In this document: one piece after another, positions 51,542 through 61,500 of the stretch
How positions within the stretch are numbered: the stretch's first letter is position 1
Layout: each line of letters starts with the position of its first letter
Source: Entamoeba invadens IP1
Taxonomy: Eukaryota; Evosea; Mastigamoebida; Endamoebidae
Direction: 5' to 3'
Assembly: GCF_000330505.1 (NCBI RefSeq)
Contig: NW_004443692.1
Coordinates: forward strand, 171,911-235,910
DNA length: 64,000 nucleotides
The notes under the pieces: generated by a model
The model's database searches: none
Told to the model about the DNA's origin: nothing
Seen by the model: only the letters and a program-made list of their open reading frames with translations
Program-made: the position numbers and the translations under genes

Positions 51542-53518
51542 ATGGTCGCGCAATTTTTAGTAATTGTCATATTCGCGGTTTTGGTTTTGACAAGTAAAGC
51601 GCAAAGTAATAACACCACAACTTTTACTAAAGAGGAATTGGAGAGATTTAAAACACTCGTTTCGGACAAACTTGAAAAGGAACTGCAAAATGGACCAAGT
51701 GAATTTATTCGGAAACACCACCTTGCACATTTAAGACTTCACTTAGATTTTTACAAGAAGGAGCTTATGAAGGTTGTGAATACAAAGGATCCGAGTCAAC
51801 AATATCGACTACCGAAGATACGACATCACATCAGAAAAATCGAGATTGCTTTAATTAACGAGCAAAAAAGAATTAACAAAAAAACACAAAAGTATGAAAA
51901 TTTGATGAAAAAACGAATTGACAAAACAAAAAAGTTATTTATTGAGGAGGCAATTTCTCTCAAAAAAGGGGAAAAGGGCGCAACGGAAATACGAAAAACT
52001 AAAGAGGCGTTCCAAGACGCTATTCAAAAAATCAATCTTGATTTACTCAAACAAAAACATCCGTACAACAAAACGTCAAAGAACAGCGAGATCTCGCAAA
52101 ACCTCAGTAAAATCAAGTTGAAGACAAAACTTTTGATGAACAAAACTATAAAAAAATTGGCCGAAAAAAATGGGATGAGTGATTTGGCGGAACATGCGAG
52201 GAATAAAACCAAATATTTGAAGAAAGAATATGCCGACTTTAAGAACAATTATCGGCAATCGCTGATTGGGAAAGTTGGAAGACTCAGATTGAAACTTCTT
52301 ATAGCGAAGCAAGATATGAAAGTTATCAGGCGGGTGTTGTCGAATGTTGGGGAGTTGCCGAGAAAACGGGAGCATGCATTGCAACAAGAAAAAAAGAAGA
52401 ATTTTGAGATTTTAGTTTTGACAAAAGGAGTGAGAAGGGCGGAACGAGAGTTGAGAGATGCGATACGGAAGGAAACAAGAAAAGCAAAAGAAAAAGTGAT
52501 GGAAGTTGGCGAGGAACTTGTTGCCCTTTCTGAGCGTTCTGCCAACAGGAAAAATCAAGTACTCAACGGGTTGTTAAAAAAAGAGAGTTGTGCGTATTTG
52601 GGCGATCCAAAATGCACAATTTGGACAAAACTCAACAACAAAATGATAACTCGAGATTGGAGAGAGGCAGAACGAGATGATTCAAAGGAGGCTCAAAAAC
52701 GGTTTGCAAACATCGTCAAGGCCATCACAAACGACCTTGGAGATGAATTCAACATCCAAAGTAAGCGACTTAAATTCATCAGTGACGCCGAACGGATACA
52801 CAAAGACGTGACTGAAGAAAAGGAAAGCGCAACAAAAGACTTTGGACTTGTGAAGTATGGAATTGAAGAGATTAGAAGATACATACAAGAGACTTTAGTC
52901 AGAGCAAGGACTATATGGGCTGTACGCCTTGCACAGGGAATGTTGCAGAGAAGAGCCGCAATGAAACGGATTGAAGCTGAAATGGCGAAGCTTGGAAAGC
53001 CCGGAGAGAGAAACCAAGTTGAATTCCATTGGATGGCGGAGGAGCAAATGGGAAAAGGAATTAACGACATCAAACAACTCAATGTCGAGCTTGTGTTGTA
53101 TGCGCTCAAGGAGCTCGACGCTGCGTTGAAAAATGTGAAAACAGAGAAGGTAGATTTGCAAGAAGAAGCGACTAAAGCCATTGAAGACTTAAAGAAACTT
53201 GTCAAGCGCGGAGTGGTACGGGCGCGAGATGTCGAGGGTGTCAACGCGTATTTCGAGAGGAACGAGAAGGGCCATGGGAAGAAGTGCGAGAGGTGTTTTG
53301 AACTTGCAAAGACGGTGAGGATTGGTACCTTTAATGGGTGGAAGAGTTCCATAATTTACAAGGAGCTTATGAGGAAGTGTAAACTTTATGAAGAAGTTGG
53401 AGGGACAGGAACATGCGAAGAGACCGCAATGGGGTTAATGAATATGTACAGCCAAAAAGCGTTCCAGTTGCTACGCAGCAGCGCGTTCAAGATGTGTGAA
53501 AAATTGAAGTATTGTTAA
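51542..53518 (+). CDS. Secreted coiled-coil protein, unknown family (658 aa)
   Basis: A complete single-exon frame. The N-terminus (MVAQFLVIVIFAVLVLTSKA) is a clean signal peptide cleaved near residue 20-22. The mature part is almost entirely charged helix, with long Lys/Glu-rich coiled coil from about 25 to 330 and again 380-560. Several N-glycosylation sequons occur (NNT, NKT, NLS). Cysteines are few and clustered (CAYLGDPKC; then CERC, C, C, C near the end), so the C-terminal 100 residues are probably a small disulfide-bonded domain. It has no membrane anchor. No family is recognised. It may be a cyst-wall or lumenal scaffold protein, which is speculation. It ends 62 bp before IMP3 on the same strand. 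Confidence 0.7.
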   Translation: MVAQFLVIVIFAVLVLTSKAQSNNTTTFTKEELERFKTLVSDKLEKELQNGPSEFIRKHHLAHLRLHLDFYKKELMKVVNTKDPSQQYRLPKIRHHIRKIEIALINEQKRINKKTQKYENLMKKRIDKTKKLFIEEAISLKKGEKGATEIRKTKEAFQDAIQKINLDLLKQKHPYNKTSKNSEISQNLSKIKLKTKLLMNKTIKKLAEKNGMSDLAEHARNKTKYLKKEYADFKNNYRQSLIGKVGRLRLKLLIAKQDMKVIRRVLSNVGELPRKREHALQQEKKKNFEILVLTKGVRRAERELRDAIRKETRKAKEKVMEVGEELVALSERSANRKNQVLNGLLKKESCAYLGDPKCTIWTKLNNKMITRDWREAERDDSKEAQKRFANIVKAITNDLGDEFNIQSKRLKFISDAERIHKDVTEEKESATKDFGLVKYGIEEIRRYIQETLVRARTIWAVRLAQGMLQRRAAMKRIEAEMAKLGKPGERNQVEFHWMAEEQMGKGINDIKQLNVELVLYALKELDAALKNVKTEKVDLQEEATKAIEDLKKLVKRGVVRARDVEGVNAYFERNEKGHGKKCERCFELAKTVRIGTFNGWKSSIIYKELMRKCKLYEEVGGTGTCEETAMGLMNMYSQKAFQLLRSSAFKMCEKLKYC

Positions 53519-53580
53519 GTGTTGGTTTTAGGGTTTTGCAAAAATCAAAAATTCAAAGAGAAACTCAAAAAGAAAGAAGA

Positions 53581-54179
53581 ATGGTCAGGAAGTTGAAGTA
53601 TCATGAGGAGAAGTTGATGAAAAAGACCGACTTTATCAACTGGAAGTTGGATAATGGACCCTTGAAAGCCGCAATTATGAGAAAATATTTCATTCACAGT
53701 GAAAAGGAGTATGGAAGTTATCTACAAGTTTCCTATGCTATTGTAGCTCTTGCGAAATCGATTGCAAAGCTGCCCAAAACGGACGAATTCAGAATGGTTT
53801 TGACTCGAAGACTTTGTGACGCATTGTTTGTTCTTGTTGTGTGTTTGAATTGTTGCTCATTGTTAGATTTGACTTGGGTGTTATCGACTTGAAGGAACAA
53901 GGTCTTTCCGCATTGGACAAGTTAACAGCGTCAAGTTTTGCTGAGCGCCGTCTTGCCGTGATTATGCAGCGCCGTAAAATGGTAGACACTATTCAAATGG
54001 GAGACACGATGATCACCCACGGCCACGTCAAAGTAGGTCCGGACATCATCCGAAACCCCGCGTTTTTGATATCTCGAACAAAAGAGGATTATGTCAGTTG
54101 GGATGATCAGTCGAAGATGAGAAAGAAGATCAACGAATTCAATGACGCCGTTGATGACTATGATATTGAAGACGCTTAA
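53581..54179 (+). CDS. IMP3: U3 small nucleolar ribonucleoprotein IMP3 (two exons)
   Basis: An SSU processome protein that helps pair U3 snoRNA with pre-18S rRNA. The start is at 53581 (MVRKLKYHEEKLMKKTDFIN), matching the conserved IMP3 start; the frame is open further upstream. Exon 1 is 53581-53825. The intron 53826-53866 (41 nt) runs from GTTTGT to TTAG. Exon 2 is 53867-54179. The 185 residues compare with 184 in human IMP3. Exon 2 holds the S4 RNA-binding domain (TASSFAERRLAVIM ... GHVKVGPDIIRNPAFLISR) and the conserved end (VSWDDQSKMRKKI). The last 41 nt overlap the 3' end of the convergent MON1 coding sequence. Confidence 0.95.
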
Positions 54180-55527
54180 CAAATTGATTGTTTAAAAGTC
54201 GATTTATCCGTTTCAACCTTCCGTTCTCATTACCAAAGTCACATGGCGTTTTGTTGAAAGTGCAATAAAGAAGAAACATTTGTTTAAAAGTGATATTTTC
54301 GTAGTTCATCCACTTATTCACTTCGTCGGTGTATTTGATAGCGGTGGGGATATCTACAATAAAGTTATACACACATATGAGCATCCCTTTGTTTGTGTTG
54401 AGCGCCGTGACTGTCTCCAATTCTGTCGAGAACACACAGCTCTTCGTTGTGGGTTTGTTTTTCTCGTCGACGTCTTTGCACTCGAAGTAGATCTTCTGGC
54501 ACATTTTCAATAATCGTTTCTTATCTTTTCGCGTCTGATATAACCCACTCAAAGGGGAAGAGTACACCGAACTTTCCGATATAAACGTGTAGAACATCAG
54601 ATAGTGTGTTGTATATAAATCGGGGACGGGTGGATTATTAATAAAAGCGATGATGCTGTTGTAGTATTTGTCCAATTCGTGATTCAAATTCTCAGTGATG
54701 ATTTTGACTTCTAAAAAATAGTCCAATTTCTGGTAGATAACTACTAACTTTAAAATCCCACATTCAACCGTCCACACCTTCAACTTCCCCGACTTACTTA
54801 ATAAAGGCATCCCAACTTCTCCATCACCAGGATGATGCGATGTGTATGTGATGACTCCATTCATATCACTCGGAGTTAAACAAAACCCTTTCCGGCCATT
54901 ACAACATATGACTTGGTTCCCGTCATGGAGTAACACCATTATAATATCACTGTTTATCCCACCATTCCCCTCCCCTATTACACTATTAATTACTTCACTA
55001 ACTTCGTTGCGAATCCCACAATACGCAACACTCAAACTACCTACTAACCCTCCCATCCACGTCCCATATTTATATATCGCCATTTTGAGATGAACGGAAT
55101 TCTCATAGATCAGTTGCCGACAGTCGTACGCCGGGTTAACAGCTAAACTCTCCAAAAACGATTGTAATGGGACGTACACATAAATCGTCTTTTCAAAGTA
55201 TTCGTGGAACTGTTGAAGTGTCGCAAACGTCTCATCTTTCGGACCAACTGTTATAAATACAAAGGGCCCTCGCCCGTCGATAAAGATCTTCCGAGTGTCC
55301 CCTTCAATTTCAAGCTCATTCCCGCCTTCCATCGTCAACGACACCAGCGCAGAAAACGCACCCAAAAGTGTCGAGAGGAGCATCACATCGCCGTACCGAC
55401 TAAACACAGGCTTGCCGGTGTCCGTCACAACAAAAAAATGTCTGTGATGGGAATAAAATGAATCGGATATGACACTCTCTGTGTCTTGTTGTGAAAAACG
55501 AAGAAAGAGTTCGCGCAAGTCCCCCAT
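54139..55527 (-). CDS. MON1: MON1 vacuolar fusion protein (Rab7 GEF subunit)
   Basis: 462 residues, ATG at 55527, single exon. The N-terminal longin domain is clear: HFFVVTDTGKPVFSRYGD (family HIFILS-AGKPIYSRYG), LSTLLGAFSALVS, then RGPFVFITVGPKDETFATLQ. Two further longin-like domains follow in the family, and the middle and C-terminal parts here are consistent (YCGIRNEVSEVINSVIG; YTFISESSVYSSPLSGLYQTR). MON1 pairs with CCZ1 to activate Rab7 and drive endosome maturation and lysosome fusion, which matters for phagocytosis in an amoeba. The C-terminus (QFVKRLQYHSHQRRH) lies antisense over the last 41 nt of IMP3. A short TGGAAAGA-type motif at 55604-55618 lies upstream. Confidence 0.9.
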   Translation of the reverse strand: MGDLRELFLRFSQQDTESVISDSFYSHHRHFFVVTDTGKPVFSRYGDVMLLSTLLGAFSALVSLTMEGGNELEIEGDTRKIFIDGRGPFVFITVGPKDETFATLQQFHEYFEKTIYVYVPLQSFLESLAVNPAYDCRQLIYENSVHLKMAIYKYGTWMGGLVGSLSVAYCGIRNEVSEVINSVIGEGNGGINSDIIMVLLHDGNQVICCNGRKGFCLTPSDMNGVITYTSHHPGDGEVGMPLLSKSGKLKVWTVECGILKLVVIYQKLDYFLEVKIITENLNHELDKYYNSIIAFINNPPVPDLYTTHYLMFYTFISESSVYSSPLSGLYQTRKDKKRLLKMCQKIYFECKDVDEKNKPTTKSCVFSTELETVTALNTNKGMLICVYNFIVDIPTAIKYTDEVNKWMNYENITFKQMFLLYCTFNKTPCDFGNENGRLKRINRLLNNQFVKRLQYHSHQRRH

Positions 55528-55812
55528 TGAGTCGGACGGTCTTATTTTTCAGATTTCACATGAAAAGACTATATTTGTTTTGTTTTTTAGAGCTTTAAAT
55601 GCTATTTCTTTCCACCTTTTTAATATGATTCATAATTTAATATTTTTTACAATTAATTTATTAACGAAATTCAAATTCTTTTTTTATATTGTTATTTAGT
55701 AAAAGATAGAAATAAAAGCAACACAATTTGGATATAATGTTTCCTTTATTACATCGACTTTCTTATAACATTAATAATATTCAAATGTAAATAAAAATAA
55801 TAATTTGTCATT
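55528..55812. other. Intergenic, promoter of MON1
   Basis: AT-rich, no open frame. It contains the presumed MON1 core promoter and ends at the inverted-repeat arm at 55813. Confidence 0.5.
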
Positions 55813-55855
55813 CTTTATTTTTAATTGAATTGAAATTATACCTAGGGACCGATCG
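55813..55855. repeat. Left arm of a long inverted repeat (CCTAGG arms)
   Basis: TTTATTTTTAATTGAATTG, then AAATTATACCTAGGGACCG. The right arm (61473-61500 plus 63573-63588) is its imperfect inverse once the hAT insertion is removed. The pair brackets the hAT transposase and kinase relics. Confidence 0.5.
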
Positions 55856-56514
55856 CTAAAATCACATATTTTTTAGTCATCAAAAATAAGAAAATTTTTT
55901 TGCCATTATTTTTTTTATTTCCAAGGTTTTGTTTCAAAAAGATAATTTTTTCTTAATTAGTGAACGTGGAGACATTATTTTAAGTTCAGCCTATTTTAAT
56001 TTATTTAATTTAAAAGTGTTGTTTTTAAGTTCTTTTTAACATAAAAAAACAAAAAATCGAATTAAATTTTTAGTCTCAAAAAAATAAAAAATCAAAATTT
56101 AGTAAAAAAAAGAAGATTATTGTCATCGTAAAAAAATTTCAAATCAAAAATGGCCAAACTTTTTTAATGGTTAAATGAGTTTAGTGGCAGTAATAAAATT
56201 CATTTTAATAATTATAAAAAATATAAAAATAATTATAAACATTATTTATAAAAAACAACAAACGATATTATTTATTTAATAAGTTATTTGTTATATTATA
56301 TAATATAAAAAATAAATAATTATAATTTAAAAATGAAAATGTTATTATTTTTATTAAAAACAAATACATTCACAAAATAAAATACTTATTAACTTGATAT
56401 TTAAAATAAATATATATATATTAAAATATACTATTATCTAAACAAATAAAACATTTGTTTTTATAATTTATTTAAAAAATAAATACTAAAATATGAAACT
56501 ATTTAATATTTTTT
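55856..56514. other. AT-rich region upstream of the hAT relic
   Basis: No gene; very AT-rich with simple TA-tracts (TATATATATA at 56412-56421). Confidence 0.5.
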
Positions 56515-58440
56515 TTGTGTTTGGATCTACAATTAATAATGATTCGTTCATTTATTTGGAATTACATGAAAATTGTATATTTGCCATGCCAAGAACATGC
56601 CGAGTGTCTTCCCGGTGAATACCGATCAAAGGGAGAACCCACATGTGTAGGTTGTTCCTTTTTTATAAAATGTTTTCTCTGTAACAAAATGTTAAATTAT
56701 AACATGGTCACACAGTCTACTTCATCAGCAAAAAATCATTTAATTAATTTACATTACGACAAATTAAAAGATGAAGAAAAAAGGAGAAAACTGTTTCCAA
56801 AAATGTCACAAAGAAATAAAGAGGTTAACATAATGTTGATGAGATTTTTTTCATCTGTTGGAATTCCTTTTAGTCAAATTTGAAATCCATTTTTAGTTGA
56901 GTTACTGAATTTTCTCGATAAGTCAGTTGTATTGTCAGACGAAAAAACATTTAGAACAACTTGTCTTTTTGAATTGTACGATAGAGAACTAGGAGATCTC
57001 AAAAAAAGAATTAAAGAAGATGTCGTTTTCAACAATCTATCAGGATCCATTTCAACAGATATCATGAGTAAATATAATAATTCTTATATAACAACAACTC
57101 TCCACTATATCGATAAACAATTTGAGTCACACAACGAAGTTTTGAATGTGAGTCCTTTTAATGTAGAACATACAGGAAAGGAAATTAAAACATATGTGAG
57201 TCAAATTGTTACCGATTTAAATTTGAATGTTAACAACATACATTTTGTTGCTGATTCGGCATCAAATAACAATAAATTGTCTGAAATTAATGGAAACAAA
57301 ACTGACTGTGTTGTACACACATCGAATAATTTGTTTTCTGCTGTGATAAAACAAATACCCGGGATGAAAGCCTTCATGAAAAATATAAATTCTTTGGCCA
57401 AAACACTCCAATTTTCTCAAAAAACACAAAGAATATTTGAAGAGTTGTGTTCAAAAAAATGTGAAGAGCCTGGATGTCTTGCGACTTATACGAAAACGCG
57501 GTTTAATTCATGTTACCTTTCTTTTAGCAAATTGTTAAAAAGAGAGAAGAGTGTTAAAGAACTGAACAATGGGATTCAATTCAATGAAGAGGGGTGGAAA
57601 GGGGTCAAAGAAATGTATTCACTCACAAAAGCAATGGACGATCTTTACAACAAATTGGCGGCGAACCAAAAAATTACATCGTGTTATGTTGTGGGAGCTA
57701 TTAGAGACATTTGGAACACAATTTCCTCTTCTATTTACCAACTGAAGGTTTTCTAAAAAATATATTAAAACATAGTGAAATAGATGAAGATTATGCAGAA
57801 GAATCGGGAAGTGGTTTTATGGAAATTGAAGCTGGGACTATTTTTGGAAAGGACTGGAAAATGATAGCTCGATCTGAATTCGAAAAAAGACTGCGCGCCA
57901 TTTCTCAAAAAGAAGAATATATTTTAGCAGCTTTCTTTTTTTCCTATTACTCGTGATGGTGATTTGTTTGAAACACAAATCAATGCCTGTGTTCAAAGAG
58001 TGAAGGCTGAATTGAGTGGCATAAGTAATATAACACCACAAAGTAGTTCCGCTTTTTTAAATTCGAGTTCAAATTTTCATATTGAATTTGCCAATTGGGC
58101 AATTCCAATGATGACAACTGATGCAGTACAAAGACGAGAGGAATCACCAATTGATAAAGCAATTAGATTGTATTTAGAAGATCGTGGTGCGATAGAAAAC
58201 GGAGAAAACTGTAAAAGTCCCGAAGAATATTGGCAAAACTGTATTAAACTAAACAAACACGCCGATTTATTTGATATTGCCAGGAAGTATCTCTCTTTTC
58301 AACCAACAAGCATAGACTCAGAAAGAGTTTTTCGAAATGTCGGTAAAATAGTCTATAATGAAACTTCGTCGTTTACCCCAGAAAACGCCTCGAAAGTGTC
58401 TTTTTTGAGACTACAGATAAACAAACAACACCAAAAATAA
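56515..58440 (+). pseudogene. hAT transposase relic (BED finger to C-terminal dimerisation domain)
   Basis: Four segments give one broken hAT transposase. A BED-type zinc finger (CFLC ... NHLINLHY, a C-x2-C ... H-x4-H pattern) lies in 56600-56770. An in-frame TGA follows (56881-56883) and the same frame continues. The core is 56932-57756, with ISTDIMSKYNNSYITTTLHY, where hAT has D-WT----YL.V..HYI, then HFVADSASNNNK and DCVVHTSNNLF. A frame change occurs near 57740, another region runs to 57956, and a further change follows. The C-terminal hATC dimerisation motif (ADLFDIARKYLSFQPTSIDS, then ERVFRNVGKIV) runs to the TAA at 58440. It is dead by at least one stop and two frameshifts. Confidence 0.85.
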
Positions 58441-58499
58441 ACAAATTAAATGGTTTGGAGTCAAGTATGGTTAATTATTCTTCATAGATCTCAATGGTT

Positions 58500-60975
58500 G
58501 TGACCTTAGTGAGATAAAACATTGGATGATCTCTTTGATGAGCACCAACTCAACACTATACACGAGAAACTCCAACATCAAAGACGCTGTTCGAACAGAC
58601 TTGACTGTGTTATATTTTTTTGTAGCACTTCCATAAACTGCGAATCCAATCGAATGGCATTTAAGACCGAAGGAAATTGCATTGACTTTCCAGTCGATGA
58701 ATTCAAAGTGTAACAGAGTGTCAGTATGAAGTGTTCCAATCTGTTTTATGGGTGTTATTCATATGACCACATGCCGAATTCAACAATTGATATTGATGTT
58801 TTGGAGTTTTCTGGCTGCCAGAGTGGCATGGAGTTTGAGTCTCGAAAAACAAAGAAATGAATGACAACAACAAATGTGATAGATAACGAGGGATACAGAA
58901 TCGAGTGTACTACAAGTTGTTCGACTTGTACAGCAAGAACAATAATCAACACACAAAATCATTTGAGTATAGGGCTCGTTTAGATTCAACATTGTCATAT
59001 GAGAACCACAAATACTGTCAGAAGTACCAAATTGGTTTGGATGTATTGAATGTTTCAATTCAATCAACTTAAATGGTGTTTGTTCAATAGTTGAAACGAA
59101 CACAAAAATGTTCTTTTTATTTAGATAGTTACAACACAATTAAATGTGAAAAATACATTAAACGTTTACAAACAAAAACATATACAACTTTATGGAGTGA
59201 TGATGTTGGACGTGAGGCATTATTAAAAGGACTGTGTATAAAATGTTATTAAATACTTTTTGAACAAAGTATATCCACCAAAATGCGAGTTGTGTGGAGA
59301 TAATTGTCTGACTTGCACAACACCAACTACATGTTATATATTCTCAAATAGTTTTTCTCTTGTTAATGGAAGTTGTGTTTCACTATCAAATTGTTTGGTT
59401 TCAACGCCAAGTTGATGTACTATGTGTAATGAAGGGTATTATCTAATTCTCGGCTCATGCAAAATGTTAAGTGAAATCCACTACAAATCTGTTGTTATGA
59501 TAACAAATATTTGAGGTGCAATGTATGTTATGTAAAGACAACTATATTTTAAGTGACACACAATGTGTTGACATGTCTACTGCGCGTTGCCAAAGTGTCG
59601 ACTTATCAACTTCAAAATGTGCAATTTGTGAAGAATAGTTCAAATTTGATGACAAAAAATGTGTTTCAATGGAAACGACGCCATGCTCGTATACATCATC
59701 AGGCAATTGCCTTCGTTATGATTTACAAATCTCACTTAGAACTTCCAATGAGGGTGTATTGGTTTGCAATACAGAAGTGAAGACTGTGTACTGCAAAGAA
59801 AACAGCAATACGGGGTGAACCAAGTGTTATGACGTGTATTATCTAAGTAGTACTGAATGTCTTCCATGTGATAAGAAGTGCTCAAGTTGTGTTGGCAACG
59901 TTTCAACATGTGCAAAGTGTAACGTGAAAGGTGGGTATTACCAATATGTCGAATTTACAACAATAAAAGACAAGAAGTGTGTCATCAATACAACACTTGA
60001 CAATTGTGAATGGGTTTCAGAATATGGGTGTGCTGTGTGTCTCGATGGGTATTATCAAAACAAATATTTAAAATGCCCAAAGTGTGTTAAATTGCGTGCG
60101 ACTTGTTCAGACAATAACACGTGCTCTTTATGTATTAATCAATATGTTTTGATATCAAAATAGTTGCAATGTGTGAAATGGAATTCAATTGCAATAGTAA
60201 ATCGTATGATCCAAAAACACAACAATGCAGTGAGTACAGTGTAAGCAACAAAGTTGGACCAAATGGAGACGAGTGTGTTCACAAGACAAATGTACTCTCA
60301 ATTATACTTCCAATCATTTTTTTGTATTTTTATAGTTGTTATTATTATAAAAATAAGTTGTATACTTTTTTGTATTCATTACAGAAAAGAAGAGAAGTTA
60401 AGGAAGTCACTTGTAAACGAATTTTTGTTGAAAGATTTAAAAAAGAAAGAAGTTTATATCATATATATTGGCACTCAAAAAACGCATTTTGAAGGCGAAA
60501 TTGCAGTTCAGAAAGACGGCGAATGCAAATTTATGATTGGCAACGACAGAACGTCTTTATTGAAAATTCAATTCACAACACAAAATGACGAAGAAAAGTT
60601 TGAATTGAATGTTGAACCTTCCATACCAGTGAGTATCAAGAAAGGTCCTGCTGTTGAATTTACTGTTGCTGTCCATCCGCTGTGTACACTTTAAAAGACT
60701 GTTGACATCATTTGTTCAGTCTTAAACATCAACAAAGGCAAAATATCAGAGATAAAAATTCCAGTCAAATTTGCGTCAGAAATGTCGACAGCACTTGACC
60801 CGGACGAGTTAAAGAAAGAGCGAAAACTTGGAGAAAGAAGCTTTGGGATTCAAAAGAGTGTTCAAAGGAACATATCGAGGAAATGTTGTTGCCATCAAAG
60901 AGATGAAGGAAATGGTTGTCGCCACTTAAAAAGCAAAAGGTTTTACAAAGAATTTGATTGTTGAAAGTTCAAGTC
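58500..60975 (+). pseudogene. Degenerate receptor kinase (TMK family) with Cys-rich ectodomain
   Basis: Plus-strand frames full of stops give Cys-rich ectodomain units (CELCGDNCLTCTTPTTC; CTMCNEGYYLI; CDKKCSSCVGNVSTCAKC; CAVCLDGYYQN). A hydrophobic segment (YFQSFFCIFIVVIIIKISCI, about 60320-60365) is the membrane helix. Then come juxtamembrane residues ending FTVAVHPLCTL and the start of a kinase domain (DPDELKKERKLGE-SFGI, with a frame change leading into VVAIKEMKEM). Everything after the N-lobe is missing. The order matches the intact kinase at 29666-32857, but residues differ, so it is another family member. It lies between the hAT transposase and the right arm of the CCTAGG inverted repeat. 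Confidence 0.85.
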
Positions 60976-61472
60976 GAATTAACTGTGTCTAGCAACCAGG
61001 TAATAATACTATTATGTATTATAATTTTAATTATAAATTATAATTGACCTAATTCATATACGTTTTTTAACAAGAATTTAACTATTAATTATAATTAATA
61101 AAACAAGCTGTTTAAATTATTTTTACAATACATCACAACTCGTTCAAAATGTGTTTTATAAATTGGTTTAAAAACAAGTGTTTTGGTTTTTCTTTTTTGA
61201 AAATTTTGACATGTCTTTTTTTTCCTTAATGTTCGTAATAATTTTTGTGAGACAGTTTTGTGTTTTATATTTTAAACAAAGACATTATTAGGTTTTGTTT
61301 CTTTTGGTTCTTTAAATGAGCTGTTTTGGATTATTAACTATTTTTGAAACAAAAAGTAGCTACCCCTTTTTAAGTTTTTGAATCGGTTTTATCTTCGGTT
61401 TTTGGTTGTGAAAAAATTGGTGTCTGCATTCTGATAAAACCCAACCAAAATTCGGCAAAATAACCAAGTTGG
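60976..61472. other. AT-rich spacer after the kinase relic
   Basis: No gene recognised; AT-rich with no motif beyond A/T runs. Confidence 0.5.
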
Positions 61473-61500
61473 TCATTCGGATCCTAGGTATAATTGAAAT
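61473..61500. repeat. Right arm of the CCTAGG inverted repeat, split by a hAT insertion
   Basis: CGGATCCTAGGTATAATTGAAAT. The inverse of the left arm at 55813-55855 continues after the hAT element at 63573 with TAAAAATAAA. The element's insertion into this arm dates the arm as older. Confidence 0.5.

Noticed and set aside
53512..53580. Longer IMP3 N-terminus from 53512
   Set aside because: The conserved IMP3 start MVRKLK is at 53581; the upstream part has no family match and begins at a non-ATG codon.
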